From Acidobacteriaceae bacterium (GTDB lineage Bacteria; Acidobacteriota; Terriglobia; Terriglobales; Acidobacteriaceae), in the NCBI GenBank assembly GCA_003170825.1, contig PMYL01000019.1:1-43916 (forward strand): a stretch of DNA of 43,916 nt. The letters are read 5' to 3'. Shown here in pieces: positions 32,510 through 41,767 of this stretch; position 1 is the stretch's first letter, and the number at the start of each line of letters is the position of its first letter. The position numbers were made by a program, and so were the translations under genes. The notes under the pieces were generated by a model. That model ran no database searches. It was not told the origin of the DNA and was given only the letters and a program-made list of their open reading frames with translations.

Positions 32510-33070
32510 TCAGAAGATCTTGTAGCCGATGCCGACGCTGGCGCCGTAGGGATAGAGCGAGCTATTCAACCACTGGGGCCACTGCTGGTACTCGAAGTCG
32601 CCGCGTGCGCTGATCCTCTTGGTCAGCTTGATGTCCACGCCGCCGCCGTAGGCGATGTCGGTGAATCGGCCCGTGGCGTCGCCGTATGCAAAAGTCATAT
32701 CCCCGAGGCCGATCAGCACCTTGGCATAGGGGGTTGCCCGCCAGAAGCGGTGGATGGGAATCCGGGGGCCTATCAGGTAGTTGCTCTGGTTGATGTTCAG
32801 GTACTGGTTGAAGCGCAGCCAGCGTCCTTCCGCTTCAACCTGAACCCAACGGTTAAACTCCACGTCCACATAGGCGCCCGCGCCATACAGGGGGTATGGG
32901 CTGGCTTGAGCGGTGATTCCTCCCTGGTAGTCGGGCTGAAAGCCGGACGCGAGGACGCCGGCGGTGATGGAAAACTGCCGGGCGGTGGCCGAGGGGGCCA
33001 CCTGCGCGCGCGCGGATAAGGTTGCGGCGGCAAGCAGGATGGAGAGCCAAACGACGATCGATCGTTTCAT
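32510..33070 (-). CDS. Outer-membrane beta-barrel protein (OmpA/OprF-like barrel size)
   Basis: About 186 residues from the ATG at 33070; the frame continues upstream without signal. A signal peptide (MKRSIVVWLSILLAAATLSARAQ) is followed by alternating hydrophobic/aromatic strands such as YGAGAYVDVEFNRWVQVEAE and ATPYAKVLIGLGDMTFAYG. The final strand ends SVGIGYKIF with the C-terminal Phe needed for BAM insertion. It is a small porin-type or structural barrel, and substrate and partners are unknown. It shares the convergent terminator with ftsH. A second similar small barrel is at 41829-42437. Confidence 0.8.
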   Translation of the reverse strand: MKRSIVVWLSILLAAATLSARAQVAPSATARQFSITAGVLASGFQPDYQGGITAQASPYPLYGAGAYVDVEFNRWVQVEAEGRWLRFNQYLNINQSNYLIGPRIPIHRFWRATPYAKVLIGLGDMTFAYGDATGRFTDIAYGGGVDIKLTKRISARGDFEYQQWPQWLNSSLYPYGASVGIGYKIF

Positions 33071-33213
33071 AGATGGAAAACGGGTGGGCACAATGTTAAT
33101 CCATTCCGGGGGAGGCGGGGTGAATCTGCGCCAAGGCAGTGTGAACATCAAGCGAGAACCCTGTCCGGGATGAGTTGCGCGGCGCGTACCGGCCAGGGTT
33201 CTCGAAGTTTGCT

Positions 33214-35049
33214 CTACTGTTGTGCCGGCGCAGTTTGCGTGGGCGCCGCAGCGGGCGGGGGCGTTGCAGGAGCAGCAGCCGGCGGGGCTGCCGGCTGGTC
33301 GCCCGCGGCAGGCTGCGCGCCAGTTCCAGGCGTGGGGGCGGCCGCGGCGGGTGCTGTCGGGGCTTCGACGCGGGCCGCATCATAGCGCTGCAGCTTGTAG
33401 AAGATCGGCGTCACTTCGAATGGCATCTTGTCGCGGGCGTTCATGGGCGCATACCGTTTGGCGTTGAGCATGTGCTCCTTGTCGTCCCAGGGATCGGTCT
33501 TGAGCCAACTGCCGAGAGGCAGCGCAGCAGTCTGGGTGAGATCGTCCCAGTTCAGCTTGGGCGCCATCTTCTGCAGGTCGGCCATCCACGGGGTTCCGTC
33601 GGCTTTGAGCAGCGAATCGCCGAGCTTGGGAGAGTTGAGACCCTTGAGCACCTTGGCGCGATCGACCAACTGCGCATAGTAGAGGCCCGCCGAGGGCAGC
33701 TTGTCCTTGTACATGGAGTTCTGCAGGTACTCTAAGGCCTTCCTGGCGGCTTCCGCGTTGTCGTGGTCCGAGTGGTACATGTAGATGCGCTGGAAGGCCG
33801 ACTCGTCGGGGAACATGAGGCGGTCGTTGAAGGCGTAGCGGGTGTCGATATGATGGCCCATGGCGATGTGGGCCAGTTCCATGGCCACCACCGAGGCGAT
33901 CGCTTCCTCGCTGGGCAGGGTATCGATGAGCCCCTTGCTGATGAGGATGGTGTTGCCGACCGTGGTGGTTTCCACGGTGGTCGAAAGCAGGATGCGGGTA
34001 TGCAACTGGTCGGTAAAGGCCAGGTTGTTGGGCACGACCAGGTTGATCACGATCTGGTCCAGGACCTTGTTTTCGTAGCCGCCTGGATCGAGCGGCGCTA
34101 CCAGGCCGGCCTCCACCAAGCGGTCGATCACGTTGTTTTCCGCCTGGGTGACCCAGGCGCGCGTGGCCTGCAGCGGGCTCACGTCCTGCGAGTCGTCGCT
34201 CTTGTCGACGGCGTCGTCCACCTTCACGCTGACGTTCTCGCTATCCCTGGTGGGCAGCTTGAGGGAGTAGCCCCAGAAGTGAGTCTGGGCCCGCAGTCCG
34301 ACGGTCTTCGCGCTTTCGATGCGGGTCGTCTCTTCCACATAGACGGCGACGGGCAGCCAGATTCCGGGCTGCACGTTCATCCGCCAACTGTCGAAGTGGA
34401 AGTAGTATTTCGAGGAATCCTCGGAGTGGGGCCCGGTGTAGGTGCCGTTGAAGCGGACTACGTTGCCATCCTCGTCCTCGATCCAGATGCGGCCATAGAA
34501 CCGGCCCATGCCGGATACCTTGGGGTGCACGTCGAAGACCCAGGTGCGGACCGAGCCCAGAAACTCCGGCCGCACAAAGCTGAAGACGTAGTGCTGGTTG
34601 TCAAAGCCCGTGGGGTCGAGGAACATCATCTGCATGAAGCCGGTGGGGGAGTAGGTGAACCGCTCCAGCCCCAGCGCCTTGGTCAGCCCGGTGATGGCCC
34701 CAAGCGAACCCTTGAAGAAGCCGTGCTTGACGGCCGAGCGGGGTTCGTATGTCTTGTCGAAGAAGCCCCTGCCGAAGTCGACGCGGCTCAGCGTGTACTG
34801 GTCTTCGACCGGCACCTCGTAGAGCTTCACGTCGGGCCGCGTGTTCTGGATGTAGGTCTCCACCAGCGGCGTGCGCTGCTGAATGGCCTTGATCAGCACC
34901 TTTTCGCGTCCGACGGCTCTTTCCACCAGCGCGGCCTGTTCGGCGGTGAGTTGGTGCGCCTGTTCGTACTTCGGTTGCTTCTTTGCGTACGCGCAGGGTA
35001 CGGCCAGAATAAGGATCAGGATGGTGAGGGGGATCTTCCGAAACGTCAT
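33214..35049 (-). CDS. Exported M48-like protein with degenerate zinc site
   Basis: A 611-residue secreted protein: signal peptide (MTFRKIPLTILILILAVPCAYA), a long N-terminal beta-rich domain (about 45-260, with FFDKTYEPRSAVKHGFFKGS and WVFDVHPKVSG), then an M48-like peptidase domain. The usual HExxH is MELAH at 390-394, so the first zinc His is Met, and the downstream E-A-D-R element reads NAEAARKALEYL, lacking the Asp. The start has TAGGAG six bases ahead. The C-terminal 50 residues are Ala/Pro-rich. It may be a non-catalytic scaffold or chaperone for the envelope. It follows the TonB-family gene on the same strand. Confidence 0.75.
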   Translation of the reverse strand: MTFRKIPLTILILILAVPCAYAKKQPKYEQAHQLTAEQAALVERAVGREKVLIKAIQQRTPLVETYIQNTRPDVKLYEVPVEDQYTLSRVDFGRGFFDKTYEPRSAVKHGFFKGSLGAITGLTKALGLERFTYSPTGFMQMMFLDPTGFDNQHYVFSFVRPEFLGSVRTWVFDVHPKVSGMGRFYGRIWIEDEDGNVVRFNGTYTGPHSEDSSKYYFHFDSWRMNVQPGIWLPVAVYVEETTRIESAKTVGLRAQTHFWGYSLKLPTRDSENVSVKVDDAVDKSDDSQDVSPLQATRAWVTQAENNVIDRLVEAGLVAPLDPGGYENKVLDQIVINLVVPNNLAFTDQLHTRILLSTTVETTTVGNTILISKGLIDTLPSEEAIASVVAMELAHIAMGHHIDTRYAFNDRLMFPDESAFQRIYMYHSDHDNAEAARKALEYLQNSMYKDKLPSAGLYYAQLVDRAKVLKGLNSPKLGDSLLKADGTPWMADLQKMAPKLNWDDLTQTAALPLGSWLKTDPWDDKEHMLNAKRYAPMNARDKMPFEVTPIFYKLQRYDAARVEAPTAPAAAAPTPGTGAQPAAGDQPAAPPAAAPATPPPAAAPTQTAPAQQ

Positions 35050-35154
35050 GTCAAACTCCTAGGGCAAGTTCTTCCAGGTCTTCCTCTGGCCGCGAGTGTC
35101 GTTTCGGCGTCGCGCGGCTGAGCTCAGCCTTTGTTTCTGTGTTCAACGTAAATG

Positions 35155-36207
35155 CTACGCCAACTGAAACGAAACGGTGATATTGGTCGTCAAGTCGACC
35201 GCCTGTCCGTTGCGGGTGGCTGGACGAAATCGTATCAGTTGCGCCACCCGGCGAGCTTCTTCATCCAGGCCATGACCCAGTCCATGCACCAAGCCTTGCA
35301 CCACAACCCGGCCGGCGGCGGTAAAGGTTACCCGCAGGATGACATCGCCCTGAACCTTCAACTGCCGGGCCTCGCTGGTGTACTGGGGCTCAGGCTTGGA
35401 GATGACCACCAGATCGGTGGGGACCGGTTCGGCGACCGCCCTGGGGGCTGCCACCACGGCTGTGGGTGCGGCGGAAATGCCGGCCGATGCTACCTTGCCC
35501 ACGTTACCCGATGGGGTGGCCTTCGCGGCGTCCGGAATGCTGGCCGAGGCTACCTTGCCGCCGGGCCTGCCGCCGTTGTTGCCGAATTTAATTCCATCGC
35601 CAATGCCGGTCGAGCCTGGCACTCCATGGGGCGCGATGGCCGGACCCCTCATATTGCCATATTCGTTGCCGATGGCCGCGATGGTGGCTGGCCCTTTGGC
35701 GTTGGGATTCGGAATGACGCCGAAGGTCTGGCCCAGATGCACGGGCGCCGTCGAGGGCTTGACGTGGTTGTCCTGCGCCGGCATGGCCGCGGGCTTCAGG
35801 GCCGTTTTGGGCTGCGGCGCCAGTATGACGGAAGTCCTGGACGGTTTGATGGCCGGCATCGCTACCTTGGCTTCCATCTTCACGTCAGGCAACTTGGGCT
35901 CCGGCTTGGGCTTGGGCATCGCGATCCTGGGAGCGTCCAGCTTCAGCTCGGGCAGCTTGGGCATATCCTGCGCCGGAGGCGGCGGGGGTACCTTGGCCTT
36001 GATCTTGGGCGGAGTGTTTGGGACGATCAACTGCGTCTGCTCATACTTGTGCGCATCGACCACATGCTTGACCGTCAATCCGACGTAGATGCTCAGGGCA
36101 AGGATGATCCCGTTGATCACCGTACTGGTGATAAACGAGGCGGAGCGGCTCTCGGGTTCGGGGAGCAAACCGAGGTTGGTACTTTCCGGGTAGTATGTCA
36201 CCGCCAT
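35155..36207 (-). CDS. TonB-family energy-transduction protein
   Basis: A 350-residue protein: a cytoplasmic start with acidic residues (YYPESTNLGLLPEPESRS), one membrane helix (about 24-46), a long Pro/Lys-rich periplasmic linker (KAKVPPPPPAQDMPKLPELKLD and PKPKPEPKLPD) and a C-terminal TonB fold with QYTSEARQLKVQGDVILRV and LIRFRPATRNGQAVD. Such proteins transmit proton-motive force to TonB-dependent receptors or act as TonB-like partners. No ExbB/ExbD genes are present here. The start ATG has GAGGT eight bases ahead. It is divergent from galE across a 704-base gap. Confidence 0.85.
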   Translation of the reverse strand: MAVTYYPESTNLGLLPEPESRSASFITSTVINGIILALSIYVGLTVKHVVDAHKYEQTQLIVPNTPPKIKAKVPPPPPAQDMPKLPELKLDAPRIAMPKPKPEPKLPDVKMEAKVAMPAIKPSRTSVILAPQPKTALKPAAMPAQDNHVKPSTAPVHLGQTFGVIPNPNAKGPATIAAIGNEYGNMRGPAIAPHGVPGSTGIGDGIKFGNNGGRPGGKVASASIPDAAKATPSGNVGKVASAGISAAPTAVVAAPRAVAEPVPTDLVVISKPEPQYTSEARQLKVQGDVILRVTFTAAGRVVVQGLVHGLGHGLDEEARRVAQLIRFRPATRNGQAVDLTTNITVSFQLA

Positions 36208-36403
36208 GTTTTCAGACCTCGTTTGCGTCCGTTGAGACGTCGCAGAACCGCATTTTCAAAGCAGGCACGACCGGAGGCAGCAGCGAATCGGGGAAAAGAA
36301 CGCGCGCGGAGGTCTTCAATTTCCCGCGCGACTCGTGCGCAACCCCGAACCTGCTTCAGCCGGCCGGAACGAGGCCGCAGTCCGTGCCCGCTACAATCGG
36401 TTA

Positions 36404-36418
36404 GATGCAATTTGCATC
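36404..36418. promoter_or_regulatory. Perfect inverted repeat GATGCAATTTGCATC
   Basis: Seven-base arms around a single central T, about 195 bases upstream of the TonB-family start. The size and symmetry suit a dimeric regulator site, but the binding protein is unknown. Confidence 0.4.
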
Positions 36419-36854
36419 CCGGCGGATGACGCCGCGCTCTCTCGTTCCGGGGTGAATCTGCCGCGATTCGCCCGGCCGCCCGGCCCATTTGAGATCGCCC
36501 CAAGGTAAATCCGATGGGGAGAAGGGGGGAATCCGTCATCATGCCTGTTGCGAACGGCCAGGGGAAGCCGTAACAATTGCGGGCAAGCACGGCCTTGCCA
36601 TGATCCGCGCACTTCGCAATGTGAGCCGCATAGACCCTGGGCATTGAGGCGCTCCAATTCAAGTCCAAGGCATCCAACCAAAAAACCTGCAATCTTCTGC
36701 TTCCCGGAAGGAAAGCCTATTGCCTGGCTTGCGGCGAGACGAAGCCAGCAGCCACCATGCCCAGCGCCAATATCGAACGGCGCTCAGCACTTAGTATAGG
36801 GTAAGCCGCCTGGGCGACGGTCTGAAGAAGGGCGGCTTTGGGCCATCCCAACCA

Positions 36855-36880
36855 TACCCTGTAGTAATACTGACAGGGTA
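36855..36880. promoter_or_regulatory. Inverted repeat TACCCTGT-N10-ACAGGGTA upstream of galE
   Basis: Eight-base perfect arms at 36855-36862 and 36873-36880, ending 31 bases before the galE GTG. It could be an operator overlapping the promoter, or an mRNA leader hairpin. Confidence 0.45.
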
Positions 36881-36911
36881 AACCAGAGTGCTCGGGAAAG
36901 GGCAGTTTTTT

Positions 36912-37919
36912 GTGAAGATATTGGTTACAGGGGGCGCGGGGTACATCGGTGGCACAGTCGCGAGCCTGCTTGCCGAACAGGGGCATCTGGTGGTGGTTTT
37001 TGACAACCTGAGCCACGGCCGGCGAGAGCTGCTGCCTGCGGGTGTGGAATTTGTGGAGGGAGAGCTGGCGGATCGGCCCGCGCTTGAAAATATCTTCACC
37101 ACCGCCAAAGCCCAAGGCCGGCCCTTCGACGGCGTGCTCCACTTTGCCGCCCTCATCGAAGCCGGCGAGTCCATGGCGCGGCCCGAGATCTACTTTCGCA
37201 ACAACACCGCGTCCACCCTCTCTCTGCTGGAAGCGATTCTGGCTCACGGTCCACGCCGGCTGGTTTTCTCCTCCACCGCCGCCGTTTACGGGGAGCCGGA
37301 GTCCATTCCGATTCAAGAGGATGCGCGCCTTCTGCCGGGCAACGCCTATGGCGAGTCCAAGCTGCTGGTGGAGCACATGCTCGACTGGTTCAACCGCATT
37401 CACGGCCTGCGCTACGCATCGCTGCGCTACTTCAACGTGGCTGGAGCGGCTGGAGACCTGGAGGGGCCGGACGGCGTGGCTCGCGGCGAGGCACACGAGC
37501 CCGAGTCCCACTTGATTCCGCTGGTTCTCGATGTCGCCCTCGGCCGCCGCCCGTCGATCCGCATCTATGGCGACGACTACCCGACGCCGGACGGGACCTG
37601 CATCCGCGACTACATCCACGTCTCCGACCTGGCCGACGCGCATCTGCTGGCCCTGGATGCGCTGGAGACGCGGGACCGGCTGATTCTCAATTTGGGAAAT
37701 GGCCAGGGATTCAGCGTCCGCGAGGTCATCGAATCGGCCCGCCGCGTCACCGGCCACCCGATCCCCGCCGAAATCCATCCCCGCCGCGCCGGCGACCCCG
37801 CCGTGCTGGTTGCCAGCTCGGAGAAGGCGATCCGGGAACTGGGCTGGAAGCCCAGGTACACCCAACTCGACGAGATCATCCGCACCGCGTGGGTATGGCA
37901 CCGGAAGCGGTACGCTTGA
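36912..37919 (+). CDS. galE: UDP-glucose 4-epimerase
   Basis: Interconverts UDP-glucose and UDP-galactose (or their N-acetyl forms) for surface polysaccharides. I choose the GTG at 36912, preceded by GGGAAAGGG, which gives MKILVTGGAGYIGGTVASLL; an upstream GTG at 36888 adds eight residues. The NAD loop is GGAGYIG, the catalytic Ser/Tyr pair is in FSSTAAVYG and the NAYGESKLLVEHM Y-x-x-x-K motif, and the substrate region is NVAGAAGD with CIRDYIHVSDLA. The length is 335, as in GalE. It is followed by a HicB-like ORF. Confidence 0.93.
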   Translation: MKILVTGGAGYIGGTVASLLAEQGHLVVVFDNLSHGRRELLPAGVEFVEGELADRPALENIFTTAKAQGRPFDGVLHFAALIEAGESMARPEIYFRNNTASTLSLLEAILAHGPRRLVFSSTAAVYGEPESIPIQEDARLLPGNAYGESKLLVEHMLDWFNRIHGLRYASLRYFNVAGAAGDLEGPDGVARGEAHEPESHLIPLVLDVALGRRPSIRIYGDDYPTPDGTCIRDYIHVSDLADAHLLALDALETRDRLILNLGNGQGFSVREVIESARRVTGHPIPAEIHPRRAGDPAVLVASSEKAIRELGWKPRYTQLDEIIRTAWVWHRKRYA

Positions 37920-38005
37920 GTCTGCCATCAACTGCCGATATGAAATGGGTGCCCCAAGTCTCGACTTTGAGACCCGGGAAGTCCGCAGAAGCAAAAGGGG
38001 ATTCC

Positions 38006-38257
38006 ATGAGCCAAACACTCCAGTACAAGGGCTACGACGGCTCGGTCGAATACAGCGCGGAGGATCGAGTTCTGCACGGATCGCTGCTCGGCATGCGCGA
38101 CTCCATTGTTTATGAAGGGGCCGACGCGGATAGCCTGGAATCCAACTTCCGCGCCGCCGTGGATGAGTACCTGGCCTTTTGCGCGCTTGTGGGTAAGGCT
38201 CCGGATCAACCGCCATATGGCAGGTGCGGAAAGGAACGACCGGTCCCGGGTCGGTAA
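38006..38257 (+). CDS. Truncated HicB-like antitoxin domain
   Basis: About 83 residues from the ATG at 38006, with AAAAGGGG ahead. It matches the N-terminal partial-RNase-H-like domain of HicB antitoxins: YKGYDGSVEYSAEDRVLHGSL, DSIVYEGADADSLESNF, VDEYLAFCALVGKAPDQPPYG. The family normally continues with a ribbon-helix-helix or HTH DNA-binding domain, but here the frame ends within 11 residues of PPYG, and neither other plus-strand frame restores it. No HicA toxin is adjacent. It is most likely an orphan remnant, or a domain-only protein. Confidence 0.75.
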   Translation: MSQTLQYKGYDGSVEYSAEDRVLHGSLLGMRDSIVYEGADADSLESNFRAAVDEYLAFCALVGKAPDQPPYGRCGKERPVPGR

Positions 38258-38384
38258 TCCAGGACGAAGTCTGGCATCGTAGCTACATTTATAGGTATAT
38301 TTGTGGTATTCTGTAGTTGGCGGTGGGAGCCGTCGGCTGTTCAGTGAATCTGGGCTGCCCGAACCGGGAGGAAAGGCAATATGA

Positions 38385-38705
38385 ATGAAACTGCAGTCCT
38401 TCAATTGGCAGGCGCCAAATCCTTTGGAGTTCGAGTGGGATCCGGCGAAAGCTCAAGCCAACCTGTGTAAGCACAGGGTGACTTTTGATTACGCCACTCA
38501 TGTCTTCCGGGACCCGAACCGCATCGAGCGCCCAGACGAGGGCGACCACGACGGGGAGGAACGGTGGCAGGTGATCGGACGAGTCGAGGAGTTTGTCCTT
38601 ATGGTCGTTTTCACTCCCCGCTCGGATCTAACTCGCATCATTTCCGCCAGGAGGGCGACACACAATGAGCTCATCGAATACTGGAATGGTCAGGTTTCGG
38701 TTTGA
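38385..38705 (+). CDS. brnT: BrnT-family ribonuclease toxin
   Basis: Type II toxin of about 107 residues (DUF497). The family core is seen in FEWDPAKAQANLCKHRVTFDYA, VFRDPNR, the strand RWQVIGRVEEFVLMVVFTP and the late RIISARRATHNE. An N-terminal lead of about 14 residues precedes it. BrnT is an RNase-like fold that inhibits translation. The ATG at 38385 is near a GGGAGGAAAGG site; an ATG four bases upstream is in another frame and stops quickly. The gene overlaps the antitoxin gene by 41 bases, as is usual with the toxin first. Confidence 0.88.
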   Translation: MKLQSFNWQAPNPLEFEWDPAKAQANLCKHRVTFDYATHVFRDPNRIERPDEGDHDGEERWQVIGRVEEFVLMVVFTPRSDLTRIISARRATHNELIEYWNGQVSV

Positions 38706-38976
38706 TCCCGAGAATCCGCCGCGGATGACTCCAGAGCAGATGCAGGCGTTGCGCGAGTTGCGCGACGAAGACATCGACCTGAGCGATATTCCCGAGCAGC
38801 CCAGCACCGGCTGGCGGCGCGTCTCGGAGCTGATTCCGGCCGAGAACAAGCAGCAGATTACTCTGCGGCTGGATGCCGAGGTCGTCGCATTTTTCCGCGC
38901 CACCGGACGGCGGTACCAAAGCCGCATCAATGCAGCGCTGCGGGAGTACGTTCACGCGCAGAAGAAGGCCGTGTAG
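38665..38976 (+). CDS. brnA: BrnA-family antitoxin
   Basis: Antitoxin of 103 residues that neutralises BrnT and represses the operon. The family's N-terminal segment is RMTPEQMQALRELRDEDIDLSDIPEQ. The C-terminal ribbon-helix-helix DNA-binding domain is QQITLRLDAEVVAFFRATG with YQSRINAALREYV. Overlap with brnT ensures co-translation. The pair lies between a HicB remnant and acs, making 38.0-39.0 kb a small toxin-antitoxin island. Confidence 0.9.
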   Translation: MSSSNTGMVRFRFDPENPPRMTPEQMQALRELRDEDIDLSDIPEQPSTGWRRVSELIPAENKQQITLRLDAEVVAFFRATGRRYQSRINAALREYVHAQKKAV

Positions 38977-39168
38977 CGGACGGACGCCAGCCCGCCTCCA
39001 AAGCCCGCTGGTTCTGAACGCGCCAGCCCCACGCGCCATTTTCTCCGGCCACTTGCCGTTTGTGCGCCTCGCTCGGTAGAGTTACACGCACACGGAGTCT
39101 CCGCGGGAGCTGCATCCCGAGCCGCGCCGCGAGCCGTTTCGATCTCTCTTCCCCAAAGGACGGTTCGT

Positions 39169-41160
39169 ATGTCTTCCCTGCCCGATTCCGCTGTTGCCAA
39201 CCCAGTTGCCGCCAATCGGGATATCGACTCGACACTGCGCGAAGACCGCGTCTTTCCGCCGCCTGCCGAGTTCAGTGCGAAGGCCCACATCCAGAGCCTG
39301 GAGCAGTACGAGGCGCTCTACAAGCAATCGATCGACGATCCGGAGAGCTTCTGGGCCGGGGTGGCGAAGGATCTGCACTGGTTCAAGCCCTGGGACAAGG
39401 TGCTGGAGTGGGATCTGCCCTGGGCAAAGTGGTTTGTGGGCGGCAAGCTGAACCTAAGCTACAACTGCGTGGACCGGCACGCTTTGGGAGCCCGCCGGGA
39501 CAAGGCCGCGCTGATCTGGGAGGGCGAGCCAGGCGAGGTGCGCCGGCTGACCTACGCCGAGTTGCACGCCGAAGTGCAAAAGTTCGCCAATGCCCTGAAG
39601 GCGCTGGGCATCAAGAAGGGCGACCGCGTGGCCGTCTACATGGGCATGACGCCGGAGTTGGCCATTGCTCTGCTGGCCTGCGCGCGCATCGGAGCCGTCC
39701 ATTCGGTGATCTTTGGCGGATTTGCCGCCAACGCCATCGCCGACCGCGTGAACGACTCAGAGTGCGTGGCCATTCTCACCCAGGACACGAGCTACCGCCG
39801 GGGCAAGGAGATCCAGCTCAAGCAGACCGTGGATGAGGCCATGGCCGCCTGTCCCACCGTGAAGCACGTGGTGGTCTACCGCCGTAGCGGCAGCCCGGTG
39901 CAGATGGTGGAGGGCCGCGACCGCTGGTGGCACGATCTGGTGGCGGCAGCAGCGCCCGAGTGCCCGGCTGAAGAACTGGATTCGGAGGATCCGCTGTACA
40001 TTCTTTACACCTCCGGCACCACGGGCAAGCCCAAAGGGCTGGTTCACACCACCGGCGGCTACGCGGTGCAGACCTACCTGACCACCAAGTATGTTTTCGA
40101 TATTCGGGACGAGGACGTTTTCTGGTGCACGGCGGATATCGGATGGGTTACCGGGCACTCGTATGTGGTGTATGGGCCGCTGCAGAACGGGGCCACCGTG
40201 CTGATGTATGAAGGCGCGCCCAACTGGCCCGATTTTTCCCGCTTCTGGAAGATCGTCGACGACCATCATGTGAGCATCTTCTACACCGCGCCCACGGCCA
40301 TCAGAGCATTTATGAAGTGGGGCGACCAGCATGTGGAAAAGCACCGGCTGGACTCGCTGCGCCTGCTGGGAACGGTGGGCGAACCGATCAACCCCGTGGC
40401 GTGGATGTGGTACCGGGAGAAGATCGGCCACAACCGCTGCCCCATCGTGGATACATGGTGGCAGACCGAGACGGGCGCCATTCTGATTGCGCCGATTCCC
40501 GGCGCTGTGCCCACCAAGCCCGGCTCGGCTACGCGGCCCTTTTTCGGCATTCAGCCCGAAGTGGTCAACAAGGAAGGTGAACCTGTGCCCGCGGGAAGCG
40601 GCGGCCTGCTGGTCATCCGCAAGCCCTGGCCTTCGATGGCGCGCACCGTCTATGGCGATCCCGAACGCTACCGGAAGACCTACTGGAGCGACGTGCCGGG
40701 CAGCTACTTTACCGGCGACGGCGCGCGCATGGACGCCGACGGCTACTTCTGGTTGATGGGCCGGGTGGACGACGTGATCAATGTGAGCGGCCATCGCCTC
40801 GGCACCATGGAGGTCGAGTCGGCCCTGGTCGCCCATCCCAAAGTGGCCGAGGCCGCGGTAGTGGGCCGACCGGACGAGCTGAAGGGCCAGGCGATCTCCG
40901 CGTTTGTTTCACTTGAAAGCGGCAACTATCCCAGCGAGCAGTTGAAGGACGAGCTGCGGAAGTGGGTCTCGAAGGAGATCGGCTCGCTGGCCCGGCCGGA
41001 CGATATCCGCTTTACCGAGGCGCTGCCCAAGACCCGCTCCGGCAAGATCATGCGCCGGCTGCTGCGGGAATTGGCCACGCACGGCGAGATCAAGGGAGAC
41101 ATCACTACGCTCGAAGACTTCACCGTGATTGCCAAACTGCGCGAGGCGGAAGAGGGGTAG
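39169..41160 (+). CDS. acs: Acetyl-CoA synthetase
   Basis: Activates acetate to acetyl-CoA through acetyl-AMP, 663 residues. The start is the ATG at 39169 with AAAGGAC ahead. Motifs: [21 protein letters not shown] (P-loop-like), [52 protein letters not shown] and the C-terminal lysine region [13 protein letters not shown], a known site of regulatory acetylation in this family. No deacetylase or acetyltransferase gene is adjacent. The length and the acetate-type pocket words favour Acs over propionyl-CoA synthetase, though this is not decisive. Confidence 0.95.
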   Translation: MSSLPDSAVANPVAANRDIDSTLREDRVFPPPAEFSAKAHIQSLEQYEALYKQSIDDPESFWAGVAKDLHWFKPWDKVLEWDLPWAKWFVGGKLNLSYNCVDRHALGARRDKAALIWEGEPGEVRRLTYAELHAEVQKFANALKALGIKKGDRVAVYMGMTPELAIALLACARIGAVHSVIFGGFAANAIADRVNDSECVAILTQDTSYRRGKEIQLKQTVDEAMAACPTVKHVVVYRRSGSPVQMVEGRDRWWHDLVAAAAPECPAEELDSEDPLYILYTSGTTGKPKGLVHTTGGYAVQTYLTTKYVFDIRDEDVFWCTADIGWVTGHSYVVYGPLQNGATVLMYEGAPNWPDFSRFWKIVDDHHVSIFYTAPTAIRAFMKWGDQHVEKHRLDSLRLLGTVGEPINPVAWMWYREKIGHNRCPIVDTWWQTETGAILIAPIPGAVPTKPGSATRPFFGIQPEVVNKEGEPVPAGSGGLLVIRKPWPSMARTVYGDPERYRKTYWSDVPGSYFTGDGARMDADGYFWLMGRVDDVINVSGHRLGTMEVESALVAHPKVAEAAVVGRPDELKGQAISAFVSLESGNYPSEQLKDELRKWVSKEIGSLARPDDIRFTEALPKTRSGKIMRRLLRELATHGEIKGDITTLEDFTVIAKLREAEEG

Positions 41161-41182
41161 GCCTGGGTGATCGGAGGTCGAA

Positions 41183-41707
41183 TTGCGGCGCTTACGTTAC
41201 GGCGTGGCCATGAGCCTGGATGGCTTTATTGCCGGACCCAACGGCGAGAATGACTGGTTCGTGTCTGATCCTGCGTTGGATTACGCGGCAATTTACGCGC
41301 AGTTCGACACGCTGCTGATGGGCCGGCGAACGTTTGAGATTGCGAGGGTGAGGGCGGCTCAGTGGCCGGATCTTGGCCAGCGCTGGATCGTCGTATCCAG
41401 CACGCTGAAGCCGGAAGAGCACCCCGGCGTCACCATCCTGAGCAGCGGTGTTGCGGAGGCCGTGGCCGCGTTGAAGGCGCAGCCGGGCAAGGACATCTGG
41501 CTCTCCGGCGGCAGCGTGTTGTTTCGCAGCCTGCTCGATGCTGGACTTGTGGATGCTGTGGAAGTGGTGGTGATGCCGGTGATGCTGGGGAGCGGGGTTC
41601 CACTGCTGCCAGAGGGACGGCGTCAGCTATTGCATCTGAAGGAGAGCAAGACATTGCCGAGCGGCATTCTGATGCTCTCTTATTCAGTGGCGTCGGAAGC
41701 GGCCTAA
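41183..41707 (+). CDS. RibD C-terminal/dihydrofolate reductase-like protein
   Basis: A 174-residue NADPH-type reductase fold. The start is a TTG four bases after GGAGGT. YGVAMSLDGFIAGPNGENDWF is the classical opening of this family, LLMGRRTFE is the cofactor strand-loop, and DIWLSGGSVLFRSLLDAGLVDAVEVVVMPVMLGSG is the C-terminal half. Stand-alone members are annotated as dihydrofolate reductase family proteins, and true folate or riboflavin roles are rarely shown. It follows acs by 22 bases and is likely on the same transcript. It ends before a strong hairpin. Confidence 0.85.
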   Translation: MRRLRYGVAMSLDGFIAGPNGENDWFVSDPALDYAAIYAQFDTLLMGRRTFEIARVRAAQWPDLGQRWIVVSSTLKPEEHPGVTILSSGVAEAVAALKAQPGKDIWLSGGSVLFRSLLDAGLVDAVEVVVMPVMLGSGVPLLPEGRRQLLHLKESKTLPSGILMLSYSVASEAA

Positions 41708-41767
41708 GGCCGATCTAGCAGACATTCTTTGCGCGGATGAACCGGTGTTGTTGGAACAAAACAAAAT

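Larger units (their letters stand above)
36208..36911. other. Long divergent intergenic region between the TonB-family gene and galE
   Basis: No convincing gene in 704 bases; the open frames present are short or antisense and lack protein-like composition. Two inverted repeats stand out (36404-36418 and 36855-36880). Both promoters for the divergent genes should be here. Confidence 0.55.

Noticed and set aside
36717..38216. Minus-strand frame of 499 codons opposite galE and the HicB-like gene
   Set aside because: Overlaps galE, which has clear NAD and Tyr-x3-Lys motifs; no motif in this frame.
38006..38384. Complete HicAB toxin-antitoxin system
   Set aside because: No HicA-like frame on either strand nearby, and the DNA-binding half of HicB is missing.
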